Of a stretch of 64,000 bases of DNA, positions 41,750 through 50,600 are shown piece by piece. The notes beneath the pieces are model-generated. The model worked only from the letters and a program-made list of their open reading frames with translations, had not been told where the DNA came from and searched no databases. The stretch comes from Syntrophales bacterium. GTDB lineage: Bacteria; Desulfobacterota; Syntrophia; Syntrophales; UBA5619. The stretch covers positions 62,001 to 126,000 of the forward strand of contig JALNYO010000007.1 in the NCBI GenBank assembly GCA_023229765.1, given 5' to 3'. Both the position numbers and the translations under genes were made by a program. Numbering within the stretch: the stretch's first letter is position 1; each line of letters opens with the position of its first letter.

Positions 41750-42991
41750 CTACCCCTCGAATTTTCTTAAGACAAGCACCGCATTTACCCCGCCGAAGCC
41801 GAAGGTGTTGGACATGGCGGTTTTAATGTTTATTTTTCTCGCCACGCCGGGGACATAGTCCAGATCACAGAGGGGGTCCGGGTTGTCGAGGTTGATCGTC
41901 GGCGGGACAAGCCCCTCGTTGATTGCCTTCAGGCAGAGAATCGCCTCCACAGCGCCGGTCGCGCCGAGCATATGGCCGGTCATCGATTTTGTCGAGCTGA
42001 CCGGAATCTCTTTTGCGTACTCGCCAAAGACGGTTTTTATCGCCTCTGTCTCATAAGAGTCATTCAGATTCGTGGAGGTTCCGTGGGCGTTTATGTAATC
42101 AATTTTCGCGCCGTCGCTTTGCGCATCCGCCAGGGCTGCCCTCATGCAGCGGGCCGCGCCTTCGTGGCCCGGGGGCGGGGCAGCCATGTGGTAGGCGTCG
42201 CTGGTCAGTCCATAGCCGACGAGCTCTCCATGAATCCGCGCACCCCTTTTCAGCGCATGGGAAAGCTCCTCCAGAACGACCACCCCGGAACCCTCGCTGA
42301 CAACAAAACCATCCCGATCAACATCGAAGGGACGGCTTGCCTTTTGCGGTTCTTCGTTCCTGGTGGAAATCGCCTGCATTGCGTTGAAGCCGGCGATGCA
42401 AAGCTCGGTGACCGCCGCTTCCGCTCCGCCGGCAATCATCGCGTCGGCATATCCGTCGGCAATAAGACGGGCGGCGTCGCCGATGGCGCAGGTGCCGGCG
42501 GAGCAGGCGGCAACGGGACAGTTGATCGGACCCTTGGCCCCGAATCTTATCGAAACATGACCGGCGGCAAGGTTGGACAGGACAGCCGGAATGGTGAAAG
42601 GCGATAGCCTGTGGAGCGGTCCCAGCAGCATCCCCTCTTTGGCCTTTTCTATCGTTGCCAGCCCCCCGATCGCCGAGCCAATAACGACCCCGGTGCGCTC
42701 GGCGTTGTCTTCCGCAATGATCAGCCCTGAATCGGCCATGGCCATAGTTGCGGCGGCGATCGCGTAGATTATAAAGCCGTCTAAACGCCGCACCTCTTTT
42801 CTGTTGAGATACTCCAGAGGGTTAAACCCCTTCAGTTCGCCGGCAATCTTTGTCTCTACATGCTTGACATCGAAGATCGTTATCCGGTCGATGCCGGATT
42901 TCCCCTGACAAATTCCCTGCCATGTCTCCGCCAGGTTATTGCCCAGCGGCGTCACTGCGCCCATCCCGGTAATGACTATCCTTCTTTTCAA
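41750..42991 (-). CDS. fabF: 3-oxoacyl-[ACP] synthase II
   Basis: This 413-residue condensing enzyme extends acyl-ACP chains. The catalytic triad is visible: Cys in CPVAACSAGTCAIGD near residue 163, His in NAHGTSTNLND near 303, His in KSMTGHMLGATGAVEA near 339, together with the C-terminal NTFGFGGVNAVLVLR. It is located after acpP, as is usual, and before rpiB. Confidence 0.98.
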   Translation of the reverse strand: MKRRIVITGMGAVTPLGNNLAETWQGICQGKSGIDRITIFDVKHVETKIAGELKGFNPLEYLNRKEVRRLDGFIIYAIAAATMAMADSGLIIAEDNAERTGVVIGSAIGGLATIEKAKEGMLLGPLHRLSPFTIPAVLSNLAAGHVSIRFGAKGPINCPVAACSAGTCAIGDAARLIADGYADAMIAGGAEAAVTELCIAGFNAMQAISTRNEEPQKASRPFDVDRDGFVVSEGSGVVVLEELSHALKRGARIHGELVGYGLTSDAYHMAAPPPGHEGAARCMRAALADAQSDGAKIDYINAHGTSTNLNDSYETEAIKTVFGEYAKEIPVSSTKSMTGHMLGATGAVEAILCLKAINEGLVPPTINLDNPDPLCDLDYVPGVARKINIKTAMSNTFGFGGVNAVLVLRKFEG

Positions 42992-43035
42992 AAGTCCCCC
43001 TTTTCTACTGTCCTGAGATCTGCAAAAATTCGGGG

Positions 43036-43281
43036 TTACCCGTTCCAGACAACGTTTTTGCTATGGAGAAATTCCGTAACATCCTTGATGGAACGGATCT
43101 TTTCGAGTTCGTTGTCGGCAATCTGAATGTTGAAGGTCTCCTCCATTTCCATGATCAGTTCGACCAGATCAAGTGAGTCTGCCCCCAAATCATCAATGAA
43201 AGACGCCTCGGGAACGCACTCCTCCCTTGTAACATTCAACTGCTCGGCAATAAGATCGATAATTTTCTCATCCAGTGTCAT
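43036..43281 (-). CDS. acpP: Acyl carrier protein
   Basis: This 81-residue acidic helical protein carries the acyl chain on phosphopantetheine attached to the Ser of DLGADSLDLVELIMEMEE (about residue 37). The site GAAGGAG lies before the ATG. It lies between fabD and fabF; fabG, which often sits here, is absent. Confidence 0.97.
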   Translation of the reverse strand: MTLDEKIIDLIAEQLNVTREECVPEASFIDDLGADSLDLVELIMEMEETFNIQIADNELEKIRSIKDVTEFLHSKNVVWNG

Positions 43282-43369
43282 TGGAATTCTCCTTCTTCAA
43301 TCAGGTTTTTCCCTTCCGGGACTTATTTCAGCTGCCATTTCAGGTTGTTTAGGCTGTTCAGCCTTAAGA

Positions 43370-44320
43370 CTACAGACTGTTGTTCAGCGCTGCCGCTGTT
43401 TCTTCCAGCGAGTTCCGGTCCTCCCCGTTGAGGAGGCGAAACCGCCTGTCGATCCGCCTGATCAGCCCTGAAAGAATCCTTTTGGGCCCCAGTTCAACGA
43501 TAGTATCGACATCCATTGCGGCCATTTTTAACACCGTATCCCGCCAGAGAACGGGGGTTCTTATCTGCCTTGCCAGAAGCCCCCCGGTCTGCCCGGCGGT
43601 GTGGAAGGCGGAAGGATCGCAATTCGGAATAACCGGGGGCGAACAATCCCGGAATTCCACTTCGGCCAGGGCGGAGGCAAACTTTTCGGCTGCCCCGGCA
43701 AGCAGACTGCAATGGCAGGGGACGCTTATCGGCAGAATGACAGCACGCGCGCCTTCCTTCTGCCCGGCGGCGGCTACCGCCGCTGCAATCGCGGCAGTAT
43801 GACCGGAGATGACTATCTGCCCGGGGGAGTTTTCTATGGAAACCTCAACAATGCCACTGCCTTCGCTGGTAGTAACGCGGCATATCTCTTCCACATCGTT
43901 CCGTTCCAGCCCCATAATTGCCGCCATTGCCCCTTCGCCAACGGGAACGGCCTCCTGATGAAGCTGCGCCCGTTTCTTGACAAGCATTAGACAGCTCCGC
44001 AAATCCACCGCCCCGGCCGCATGCAACGCCGAATATTCACCCAGGCTATGGCCTGCCAGAACAACAGGCTTTTCCTCAACCATGCCGGAAAAAACCCGCC
44101 AGGCGGCAATCTCCACCGTAAGAATGGATGTCTGAGTATTAACGGTAAGATCAAGCAGTTCCTGGGGGCCCTTGAAACAAAGCTGCGCCATATCCGTGCC
44201 GAAAACATCCGATGCCTCAGCGAAAAGGTCCCGGACTGCCGGATATTCACGGTAGAGCTCCTCCCCCATTCCAGGATATTGAGAACCCTGTCCCGGAAAA
44301 ACAAGCGCAAATCTGCCCAT
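43370..44320 (-). CDS. fabD: Malonyl-CoA:ACP transacylase
   Basis: This 316-residue acyltransferase loads malonate onto ACP. FPGQGSQYPGMGEELY at the start, the nucleophile Ser in LAGHSLGEYSALHAAG near residue 91, and the catalytic His in SVPCHCSLLAGAAEKF near 202 are conserved. It is preceded by rpmF with 23 bases between; plsX and fabH, commonly found between these two, are missing. Confidence 0.97.
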   Translation of the reverse strand: MGRFALVFPGQGSQYPGMGEELYREYPAVRDLFAEASDVFGTDMAQLCFKGPQELLDLTVNTQTSILTVEIAAWRVFSGMVEEKPVVLAGHSLGEYSALHAAGAVDLRSCLMLVKKRAQLHQEAVPVGEGAMAAIMGLERNDVEEICRVTTSEGSGIVEVSIENSPGQIVISGHTAAIAAAVAAAGQKEGARAVILPISVPCHCSLLAGAAEKFASALAEVEFRDCSPPVIPNCDPSAFHTAGQTGGLLARQIRTPVLWRDTVLKMAAMDVDTIVELGPKRILSGLIRRIDRRFRLLNGEDRNSLEETAAALNNSL

Positions 44321-44343
44321 AAGAAAACACCCGCTCAGTTAAC

Positions 44344-44529
44344 TCAGGAGGCCTTTTCCAGCGGCACAACTTCCCTGCCTTTGTAGGAGCCGCAGGTCGG
44401 ACAGACATGGTGCGGCAGCTTGGGCTCATGACACTGCGAACATGTCGATAATGAAGGCGTTTTTAAAAAATCGTGCGCCCTTCTCATGTTTTTTCTTGAT
44501 TTGGAATGCCTTTTAACTGGATTTGCCAT
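44344..44529 (-). CDS. rpmF: 50S ribosomal protein L32
   Basis: This 61-residue, basic protein is the zinc form of L32, with two Cys pairs, CSQCHEPKLPHHVCPTCG. MANPVKRHSKSRKNMRRAHDFLK is the usual opening. The yceD-rpmF-fab order is conserved in many bacteria. Confidence 0.97.
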   Translation of the reverse strand: MANPVKRHSKSRKNMRRAHDFLKTPSLSTCSQCHEPKLPHHVCPTCGSYKGREVVPLEKAS

Positions 44530-44549
44530 CTTTATTACTCCTCTTTAAT

Positions 44550-45089
44550 TTAATGTTCCAACTTAATATTTTTTAAAACAGCGAGCCTTTCGTCGATTGC
44601 CTCGCTCCGGCAGTCGCAGGTTGTGTTGTTGAGATTGGCGCCGCAATGGGGGCACAAACCCCGGCATGTTTCCATGCAGAGCGGCTTCATGGGTATCAGC
44701 AGCATGACCTGCTCAAAAATAATCTCATCGAGATCGATGATCTCCCCCTGATAATACTGAAAATCGAGATCCGCGACGTTCAGCTCCGCCTCCTCACCCA
44801 GTGCAGGCAGCGCCGGGGAAAAGGTGTAGTTGAAGGGCGCCTGCAGCGACAGCTCCGTCATTTCGAGGCAGCGACCGCAGGGGATCTCCGCTTGCACCTT
44901 GATGGTCCCCTCGACATAGACATTCTCGCCAATCTTGCGCACCATACAGGAAAAGTCGAGCCGCTGCAGTAAAAAACCGCCCGCGTCATCTTTCGCCAAA
45001 AATTGGCGGAACCATTCGCCGTTCCTGTCAAAATTCAGGTTCAGCCCCTCTTCGGGGATGGTGTTGACATTGATCTTCAAAAAACTCAC
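44550..45089 (-). CDS. yceD: DUF177 / YceD family protein
   Basis: This is about 176-179 residues of the YceD family, linked to 23S rRNA and ribosome biogenesis and usually co-transcribed with rpmF. It has CGRCLEMTE near residue 73 and a C-terminal Cys-rich module CMETCRGLCPHCGANLNNTTCDC. The GTG at 45089 has its AAGAAGG site directly abutting it, so the TTG at 45080 (5-9 bases spacing) may be the true start. Confidence 0.9.
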   Translation of the reverse strand: MSFLKINVNTIPEEGLNLNFDRNGEWFRQFLAKDDAGGFLLQRLDFSCMVRKIGENVYVEGTIKVQAEIPCGRCLEMTELSLQAPFNYTFSPALPALGEEAELNVADLDFQYYQGEIIDLDEIIFEQVMLLIPMKPLCMETCRGLCPHCGANLNNTTCDCRSEAIDERLAVLKNIKLEH

Positions 45090-45152
45090 CCTTCTTACCT
45101 ATCGGAGACTGCCTTCCCCTTTTTCGGGGCGCCCGATAAAGTGCTGAAGTAG

Positions 45153-45176
45153 ATTATAAACAGCTTGAATTGTCAA
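45153..45176 (-). promoter_or_regulatory. Candidate promoter of the yceD-rpmF-fab operon
   Basis: On the minus strand a perfect TATAAT (45158-45153) lies about 65 bases before yceD. A perfect TTGACA (45176-45171) is only 12 bases upstream of it, so the true -35 may be an overlapping TTCTTG or TTATTC at a better spacing. Confidence 0.45.
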
Positions 45177-45203
45177 GAATAATTTCATCAGGACGGTTCG
45201 TTC

Positions 45204-45230
45204 TTGACAGGCTGGCATCTTCCGGATAGA
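45204..45230 (+). promoter_or_regulatory. Candidate promoter of the LarA-like/ABC operon
   Basis: TTGACA (45204-45209) is followed after 15 bases by GATAGA (45225-45230), about 50 bases before the LarA-like ATG. A second TTGACA at 45265 overlaps the ribosome site. Confidence 0.4.
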
Positions 45231-45281
45231 GTCCACACCGTTCTTTCCGTTTAGACATAACGCGCTTGACAGGAGGCTGGA

Positions 45282-46724
45282 ATGCAAAACGAGATGCTCG
45301 AATGTTCCCGTGAAGTTGATATGGGGAGTTGGAAAGAGATACCGCTGGAGTATGGGCGCTACCAGCTCTCCGTCCGCGTTCCCCCGGAGTGCGAGCTCAT
45401 CAGCATGAAGCCGATCCCGGTTGTCGCCGATCCCGTGGCCGCCTACCGTGAGGCGCTTTTGCATCCGCTCGGCAGCCCAACGCTCGGAGAGATAATCAGG
45501 GCGAAGGACAAGCTGCCCGCGCAGCTCACGGCAGCCATAGCCGTTTCCGATATTACCCGGCCGGTTCCCTACAAGGGGGAAACCGGCCTCCTGTTGCCGC
45601 TGCTATCCCTTCTGGAGGCCGAAGGGGTAGCCCGGAAGAACATCGTGCTGGTGATCGGCAACGGCATGCACCGGCCCAGCAGCCCCGGGGAACGGGTTGA
45701 AATGTACGGCGAGGAGGTCGTCGCCCATTACCGGATACTGGATCATGACTGCGAAAATGAAGCCCTGCTGTCGTTTATCGGCGAAAGTGCAACCGGCGGG
45801 GACGTTTTTGTCAACAGCGCTTTCTACCAGGCGGATATCAAAATCGTCACGGGCCTTGTGGAGAGTCACTTCATGGTGGGCTTTTCCGGAGGGCGCAAAG
45901 GGGTTTGTCCCGGCCTCGTTGACAAGCGGACCATCCAGAAATTTCACGGCCCGGGCTTCCTCGAATCGCCCTTGGCTGACAACATGATCCTTCAGGGCAA
46001 TCCCTGCCACGAAGAGGCGCTGGCTGTCGCCCGCAAGGTTGGCATCGATTTCATTGTCAATACGACGCTTGACCGGGACATGCGGCTGACCGGCGTTTTT
46101 GCCGGCCACCTGGAAGCGGCGCACGAGGCAGCGACAAGCATGGTGCGGCATTACGTATCAGTCCCGCTGGAACACGAGTACGATATCGTTCTTACCCACG
46201 GCGGCTATGTCGGACGCGACCACTACCAGGCGGTGAAAGCCGCGTACAACGCCCTGCCGGCGGTCCGGAAGGGCGGAATCCTGATCATGGCGACCGACAA
46301 CCGCGACGCGCAGCCGATCGGCGGGCTGGAATATCGGAGTCTCCTCCATCTGCTGAAGATGCAGGGGGCCGAGCATTACCTCCGGATGATCGAGGCGCCG
46401 GGGTGGAACTTTACCAAGGATCAGTGGGAGCCGGAGATGTGGGGAAAGGTGTTTCGCAAGATCGACGCCAAGCGGTTCTTTTACCTGACCCATACGATAC
46501 CGCGCGAGCAGTACTCGATCATTCCCGGGAACTCCTGTTTTGACCTGATGGAAAACGCGCTCGGAGCAGAGCCGGCGGCTTCCCTGCAGGAGCTGGTAGA
46601 AAATGCCCTGCGGTTCGCCGTAGCCGACTATCAAAGAAAGGGTGTAACTCCAAGCGTGGCGGTGATCCGGGAGGGTCCTTACACAATCCCCCGCCTGGCG
46701 GTGGGGCAAGCGGAAAACCGGTGA
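45282..46724 (+). CDS. LarA-family protein (nickel-dependent lactate racemase-like)
   Basis: This 480-residue protein of the lactate racemase superfamily uses a nickel-pincer nucleotide in characterised members. Residues matching LarA catalytic positions are seen: Asp/Arg in VSDITRPVP near 88, His in GNGMHRPSSP near 124, and Lys in GFSGGRKGVCPGLV near 205, with SHFMVG just before. The substrate may be another 2-hydroxy acid; many LarA homologues are not lactate racemases. GACAGGAGG precedes the ATG. The genes for pincer synthesis (larB, larC, larE) are not in the window. It overlaps the ABC ATPase start by 4 bases. Confidence 0.85.
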   Translation: MQNEMLECSREVDMGSWKEIPLEYGRYQLSVRVPPECELISMKPIPVVADPVAAYREALLHPLGSPTLGEIIRAKDKLPAQLTAAIAVSDITRPVPYKGETGLLLPLLSLLEAEGVARKNIVLVIGNGMHRPSSPGERVEMYGEEVVAHYRILDHDCENEALLSFIGESATGGDVFVNSAFYQADIKIVTGLVESHFMVGFSGGRKGVCPGLVDKRTIQKFHGPGFLESPLADNMILQGNPCHEEALAVARKVGIDFIVNTTLDRDMRLTGVFAGHLEAAHEAATSMVRHYVSVPLEHEYDIVLTHGGYVGRDHYQAVKAAYNALPAVRKGGILIMATDNRDAQPIGGLEYRSLLHLLKMQGAEHYLRMIEAPGWNFTKDQWEPEMWGKVFRKIDAKRFFYLTHTIPREQYSIIPGNSCFDLMENALGAEPAASLQELVENALRFAVADYQRKGVTPSVAVIREGPYTIPRLAVGQAENR

Positions 46725-47632
46725 GAACGGTCATTGAAGCAAGAAACCTCCGCAAGGCCTTCGGCAATCTCGTCGCGATCGATGATCTCTCCTTTACCGT
46801 TGCCGCCGGGGAATGTTTCGGGATTCTGGGGCCAAACGGAGCGGGAAAGACCTCGACCATCCGGATGATCTACGCCTTTTCCCCGCCAAGCGGCGGGACC
46901 CTTGCGGTGCTTGGCATGGACATAACAAGGCAGGCGCGGCAAGTGAAGGCCCGAATTGGCGTCTGCCAGCAGGAAAACGCCGTCGATCCCGACCTTACCG
47001 TGCTGCAGAATCTTGAGGTCTTTGCCAGTTATTTCAATATTCCCGCAGTGGAGGCCAGAAAGAGGTCGCGGGAGCTTCTCAAATTCATGGCGCTGGAAAC
47101 CCGGGAGAAATCAAAACCCGGCGAACTGTCCGGCGGAATGCTCCGACGCCTCGTGATCGCCCGGGCCCTCCTCAACCGTCCGGAACTGCTTATCCTCGAC
47201 GAACCGACAACCGGGCTCGATCCCCAGACCCGCCACCAGTTGTGGGAGCGTCTGGAAAATCTCAAGCGGGAAGGACTTACCATTCTGCTGACAACGCACT
47301 ATATGGATGAAGCCGCCCGTCTCTGCGACCGGCTTCTGATCGTGGACAAAGGGCGACTTCTGGTTGAAGGCAAACCGGCCGAATTGATCCAACAACATGT
47401 TGGCCGCCATGTTCTGGAGGTCGTCGAACCGGCGGGCGGGATTGAGACGTTTTTGCGGGAACAGGGGGCGTCGTTTGAAAACCTCGGCCACCGCATCATC
47501 GTCAGCATAGATGACGGAGAGGACCTCTGCCTGAAGATCCGCAAACGTTTCGGCGAGGTAGAGTGCATCATGCGCATGGCGACGCTGGAGGATGTCTTTC
47601 TTCGCCTCACCGGAAGGGAACTGAGGGAATGA
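46721..47632 (+). CDS. ABC transporter ATP-binding protein (NodI/DrrA-like)
   Basis: This 303-residue ATPase has Walker A GPNGAGKTSTIRMIYAF near residue 38, the signature LSGGMLRRLVIARALLNRP near 135, Walker B LLILDEPTTGLDPQ and H-loop TTHYMDEAARL. The C-terminal 80-residue tail is usual for exporter ATPases of the NodI/DrrA group. It starts on a GTG inside the LarA-like stop and overlaps the permease by 4 bases, so all three genes are translationally coupled. The exported substrate is unknown. Confidence 0.93.
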   Translation: MRTVIEARNLRKAFGNLVAIDDLSFTVAAGECFGILGPNGAGKTSTIRMIYAFSPPSGGTLAVLGMDITRQARQVKARIGVCQQENAVDPDLTVLQNLEVFASYFNIPAVEARKRSRELLKFMALETREKSKPGELSGGMLRRLVIARALLNRPELLILDEPTTGLDPQTRHQLWERLENLKREGLTILLTTHYMDEAARLCDRLLIVDKGRLLVEGKPAELIQQHVGRHVLEVVEPAGGIETFLREQGASFENLGHRIIVSIDDGEDLCLKIRKRFGEVECIMRMATLEDVFLRLTGRELRE

Positions 47633-48414
47633 GCATTAAGACAAAGCTTTCTTCCCGTCTGTTGCGGGTTTGGCGGAGAAACCTGCTCGTCTATATGCAG
47701 AGCTGGAGGGTCAGGTCCCTGCCGCCGCTCCTCGAACCAATCTTCTATCTTGCCGCCTTTGGGGCAGGTCTGGGCGCACTTATCAGCAACGTTGCCTACG
47801 ATGGAGCGACCATCTCGTACCCCCGTTTTATCGCCCCGGCGCTGATCGCCATTGCGGTGATGAACAACGCCTTTTTCGAGACCAGTTATGCATCCTTCGT
47901 CCGGATGTACTATCAGAAAACCTTTGATGCGATGATGACAACGCCGCTTACCGTGCAGGAGATCATCGCCGGCGAGATACTGTGGGGAGCGACAAAGGCG
48001 GTTATCGTGACGGCGATCATGATGGCGGTGATCAGCGCCTTTGGGTTGATCAGCTATCCCGGGGGCCTGCTTCTGCTGCCGCTGGCCCTGCTGGGCGGAC
48101 TGGCCTTCGGCGGGGCGGGGATGATCTGCACGGCCCTGGTTCCGAATATTGAACTGTTCAATCTACCGATTTTTCTGTTCATAACACCGATGTTTCTCTT
48201 CGGCGGGACCTTTTTCCCATTGGCAAATCTGCCGGGCTGGGCGCAGACAACGGCTGTTTTTCTCCCGCTGACCCATCTGGTCAACCTTTCCCGTTCGTTT
48301 GCAACCGGCACCTTTAACGCCTCTACCCTGATTGGAATCGCCTATCTGACGGTTTTCTGCATGGCAACCCTGCCTACAGCCCTCTATTTGATGCGGCGCC
48401 GTCTCATTAAATGA
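47629..48414 (+). CDS. ABC-2 type permease (NodJ-like)
   Basis: This 261-residue membrane protein has six hydrophobic segments of the ABC-2 family. ATG at 47629 overlaps the ATPase stop (ATGA). RKNLLVY-type opening (RRNLLVYMQSWRVRSLPPLLEPIFYLAAFGAGLG), TSYASFVRMYYQKTFDAMMTTPLTVQEIIAGE and a C-terminal FPLANLPGW/LPLTHLVNLSRSF region match NodJ-like exporters. It would form a homodimer with two ATPase subunits. Confidence 0.92.
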   Translation: MSIKTKLSSRLLRVWRRNLLVYMQSWRVRSLPPLLEPIFYLAAFGAGLGALISNVAYDGATISYPRFIAPALIAIAVMNNAFFETSYASFVRMYYQKTFDAMMTTPLTVQEIIAGEILWGATKAVIVTAIMMAVISAFGLISYPGGLLLLPLALLGGLAFGGAGMICTALVPNIELFNLPIFLFITPMFLFGGTFFPLANLPGWAQTTAVFLPLTHLVNLSRSFATGTFNASTLIGIAYLTVFCMATLPTALYLMRRRLIK

Positions 48415-48536
48415 TTGGGGCGCCGCCACAAATTTTCATTGACTGTCGTCCATGCTTTGATTTATCATACTGGGCAGGGATAGCCATTATGTAAAGAAGT
48501 TTAAACCCTTTTCACTGATGAGAGGAGGAACAAAAA

Positions 48537-49001
48537 ATGGTTGAATATCCAAGATACGAAAAGGTGCTTTTCTGTACGGACTTTTCCGAAAATTCAGACC
48601 AGGCATTCAGTTACGCGTTCGGAATATCGCGGCGGGATGGGAGTGATTTGTACATTCTGCATGTGATGACATACCCGAATAATTATCCGCACTATGTAGA
48701 GGGTTATTTGAGCGCCAAGGAGTGGAGGAAGGTAGAGGATGCCCACCAGAAGGCAATCGAGCAAAATTTTGAAGATCTGTATCTTAGCAAGATAAAAGAC
48801 AAGGAGCATGTGCACGCCGTGATCAAGATCGGCCGCGAAGATGAGGAAGTGCTTGATTTCGCTAAAAAAGAAGGCATTGACATCGTTGTTGTAGGCACAC
48901 ACGGCAGAACTGGGCTAAAACATGCGGTTCTGGGAAGCGTGGCTGAAAAAATCGTCCGGCAGTCGCCTGTTCCGGTCCTCGTCGTCCCCGGTAAAAAATA
49001 G
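48537..49001 (+). CDS. Universal stress protein (UspA family)
   Basis: This 154-residue protein has the Usp fold. KVLFCTDFSENSDQAFSYAFGIS at the start and VVVGTHGRTGLKHAVLGSVAEKIVRQSPVPVLVVPG at the end contain the ATP-binding G-x2-G-x9-G(S/T) pattern. A good GAGGAGG site lies ahead of the ATG. It is monocistronic and convergent with the aminotransferase gene; the cellular role is unclear, as for most Usp proteins. Confidence 0.93.
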   Translation: MVEYPRYEKVLFCTDFSENSDQAFSYAFGISRRDGSDLYILHVMTYPNNYPHYVEGYLSAKEWRKVEDAHQKAIEQNFEDLYLSKIKDKEHVHAVIKIGREDEEVLDFAKKEGIDIVVVGTHGRTGLKHAVLGSVAEKIVRQSPVPVLVVPGKK

Positions 49002-49035
49002 GGGTCTAAACCTGAGGGGCGTAACTCATAATTTT

Positions 49036-49072
49036 CACAAAATCGGCCCGCGCGAGTTTCAGCGGGCCGATT
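49036..49072 (-). terminator. Intrinsic terminator overlapping the aminotransferase 3' end
   Basis: AATCGGCCCGC (49041-49051) and GCGGGCCGATT (49062-49072) form a perfect 11-bp stem with a 10-base loop. On the minus strand it is followed by TTTT. The aminotransferase stop codon lies inside the hairpin loop region. Confidence 0.8.
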
Positions 49073-50363
49073 CCACATACTCTACAATCTTTTCTCCAAT
49101 CGTTTTGACAACATGCTCGAACTTCTGTTCGTCTCGATCCAAGAGCGTCATGCGAAATCCCGGCAGATCGGTAAAGAACGAGGTGAGCGGAATGACGCAG
49201 ATGCCGGTCGCCCCCAACAGATAATAGACGAAGCGCTTGTCCTGCTCGATCGGTTCGGCAACAAGCTCCTCTATGTAGGTGCGGACGTCTGGCTGGGCGA
49301 TCGCCAGCCGCTGGTTATTGTTGAGGATCGCCTCGTTGAAAACAACCGTCATGTAAAAGGCGCCGCAGGTCCTGTTTACCATTACATAAGGCAGATCCTT
49401 CAGAATTCCATAGGCGATGTTGGAGAGCTTTTCATAATTGGCAACCCTTTCCTTCAGGTATGGCTGATACTCCGGGTGGGTCATAACCCTGGGGATAGCC
49501 AGTTGCGGCAGCGTTGTCGAGCAGACCTCCGACATCTTCTGGGTAAGGATTGCGTCAATATAGCGGGCGAAGGTTTCATCCTTGTCGGCATTGTAGAATT
49601 CCATCCATCCGCAACGTGAGCCGGGCCACGGAAATTCCTTTGATATTCCCTTCATAGAAATGCCGGGGACGTCGCCGATAATATCCGATAAAGGCGCCGT
49701 CTTTTTCCCGTTGTAAACTATGTTCTGGTACGTCTCGTCGAAGATCAGAAAGAGATCGTAGGTGCGGGCGATCTCCACGATGCGCCTAAGGGCCTCCTCC
49801 GGATATACGTAGCCGGTGGGGTTGTCGGGATTGATGACGAGGATGCCGACAATCGACCTGTGGCTCTTTACCTTTCTTTCCAGCTCATTGAGATCAGGCG
49901 ACCAGTCGCAATAAGGGTTCATCCGGTAGGTGTTCGGAGGAAAAGAGGCGTGCAGCACCTCGGCCAGCAGATGGGTGGAATAGGTCGGCTCCGGCATGAT
50001 GATGCGGGCATCAACACGGATGGCCCCGTAGGCGCGGGCAATTGCATCCCCCAGACCATTGAAGAAAAGTATGCTGTCCGCGGTGATCTGCGCCTTGCCG
50101 CGGCTGTTTACCCTTTGGGCGAGGAACTCCCGGGTCGCTTCCATCCCTTTAGTCGGGGAATAGCCGTAAGTGGCGTCTTCATGCAGCAAATCCGTCAGCA
50201 CATCCTTCATCCATTCGGGGATCTTTTCCCCCTTCTGGATCGGATCGCCGATATTTTCCCAGACAACCTCCACCCCCGATTGCTTCAGCCGATTGGCTAC
50301 ATTGACAATGTTGCGGATTTCATAAACAAGCCCATTCCCGCTCCGGGCAATATCGAATCTCAT
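49059..50363 (-). CDS. Class I/II PLP-dependent aminotransferase
   Basis: This 434-residue fold-type I aminotransferase has NPDNPTGYVYPEEALRRIVEIA near residue 178, DETYQNIVYNG near 208, the PLP Lys in MKGISKEFPWPGSRCGW near 239, and a C-terminal substrate Arg in LPGFRMTLLDRDEQ. It resembles alanine/aspartate aminotransferases of the AlaA/AspC group, though the exact amino acid cannot be assigned. GAGGGGAT precedes the ATG. It is monocistronic with its own terminator. Confidence 0.9.
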   Translation of the reverse strand: MRFDIARSGNGLVYEIRNIVNVANRLKQSGVEVVWENIGDPIQKGEKIPEWMKDVLTDLLHEDATYGYSPTKGMEATREFLAQRVNSRGKAQITADSILFFNGLGDAIARAYGAIRVDARIIMPEPTYSTHLLAEVLHASFPPNTYRMNPYCDWSPDLNELERKVKSHRSIVGILVINPDNPTGYVYPEEALRRIVEIARTYDLFLIFDETYQNIVYNGKKTAPLSDIIGDVPGISMKGISKEFPWPGSRCGWMEFYNADKDETFARYIDAILTQKMSEVCSTTLPQLAIPRVMTHPEYQPYLKERVANYEKLSNIAYGILKDLPYVMVNRTCGAFYMTVVFNEAILNNNQRLAIAQPDVRTYIEELVAEPIEQDKRFVYYLLGATGICVIPLTSFFTDLPGFRMTLLDRDEQKFEHVVKTIGEKIVEYVESAR

Positions 50364-50600
50364 AATCCCCTCATGTTAACTTCCCGTAAGTTAGATTTTG
50401 CGTTTCATTAATACAATTGACAGTTTCTGTCTATAATTTTTTTAAGCGCAGTTTTACTTCTCCTGCTTGTTGTGGACATTAAGGGTTGAAAATCTGTGCT
50501 GATAGCAGTATGAGTTAACCGGAACGCAATATTTTTTATCTCCCGTGTTAAAATCGGGAACAACTTCTTTGAAAATATACGAAAAAAGAAAGAAGAATAA

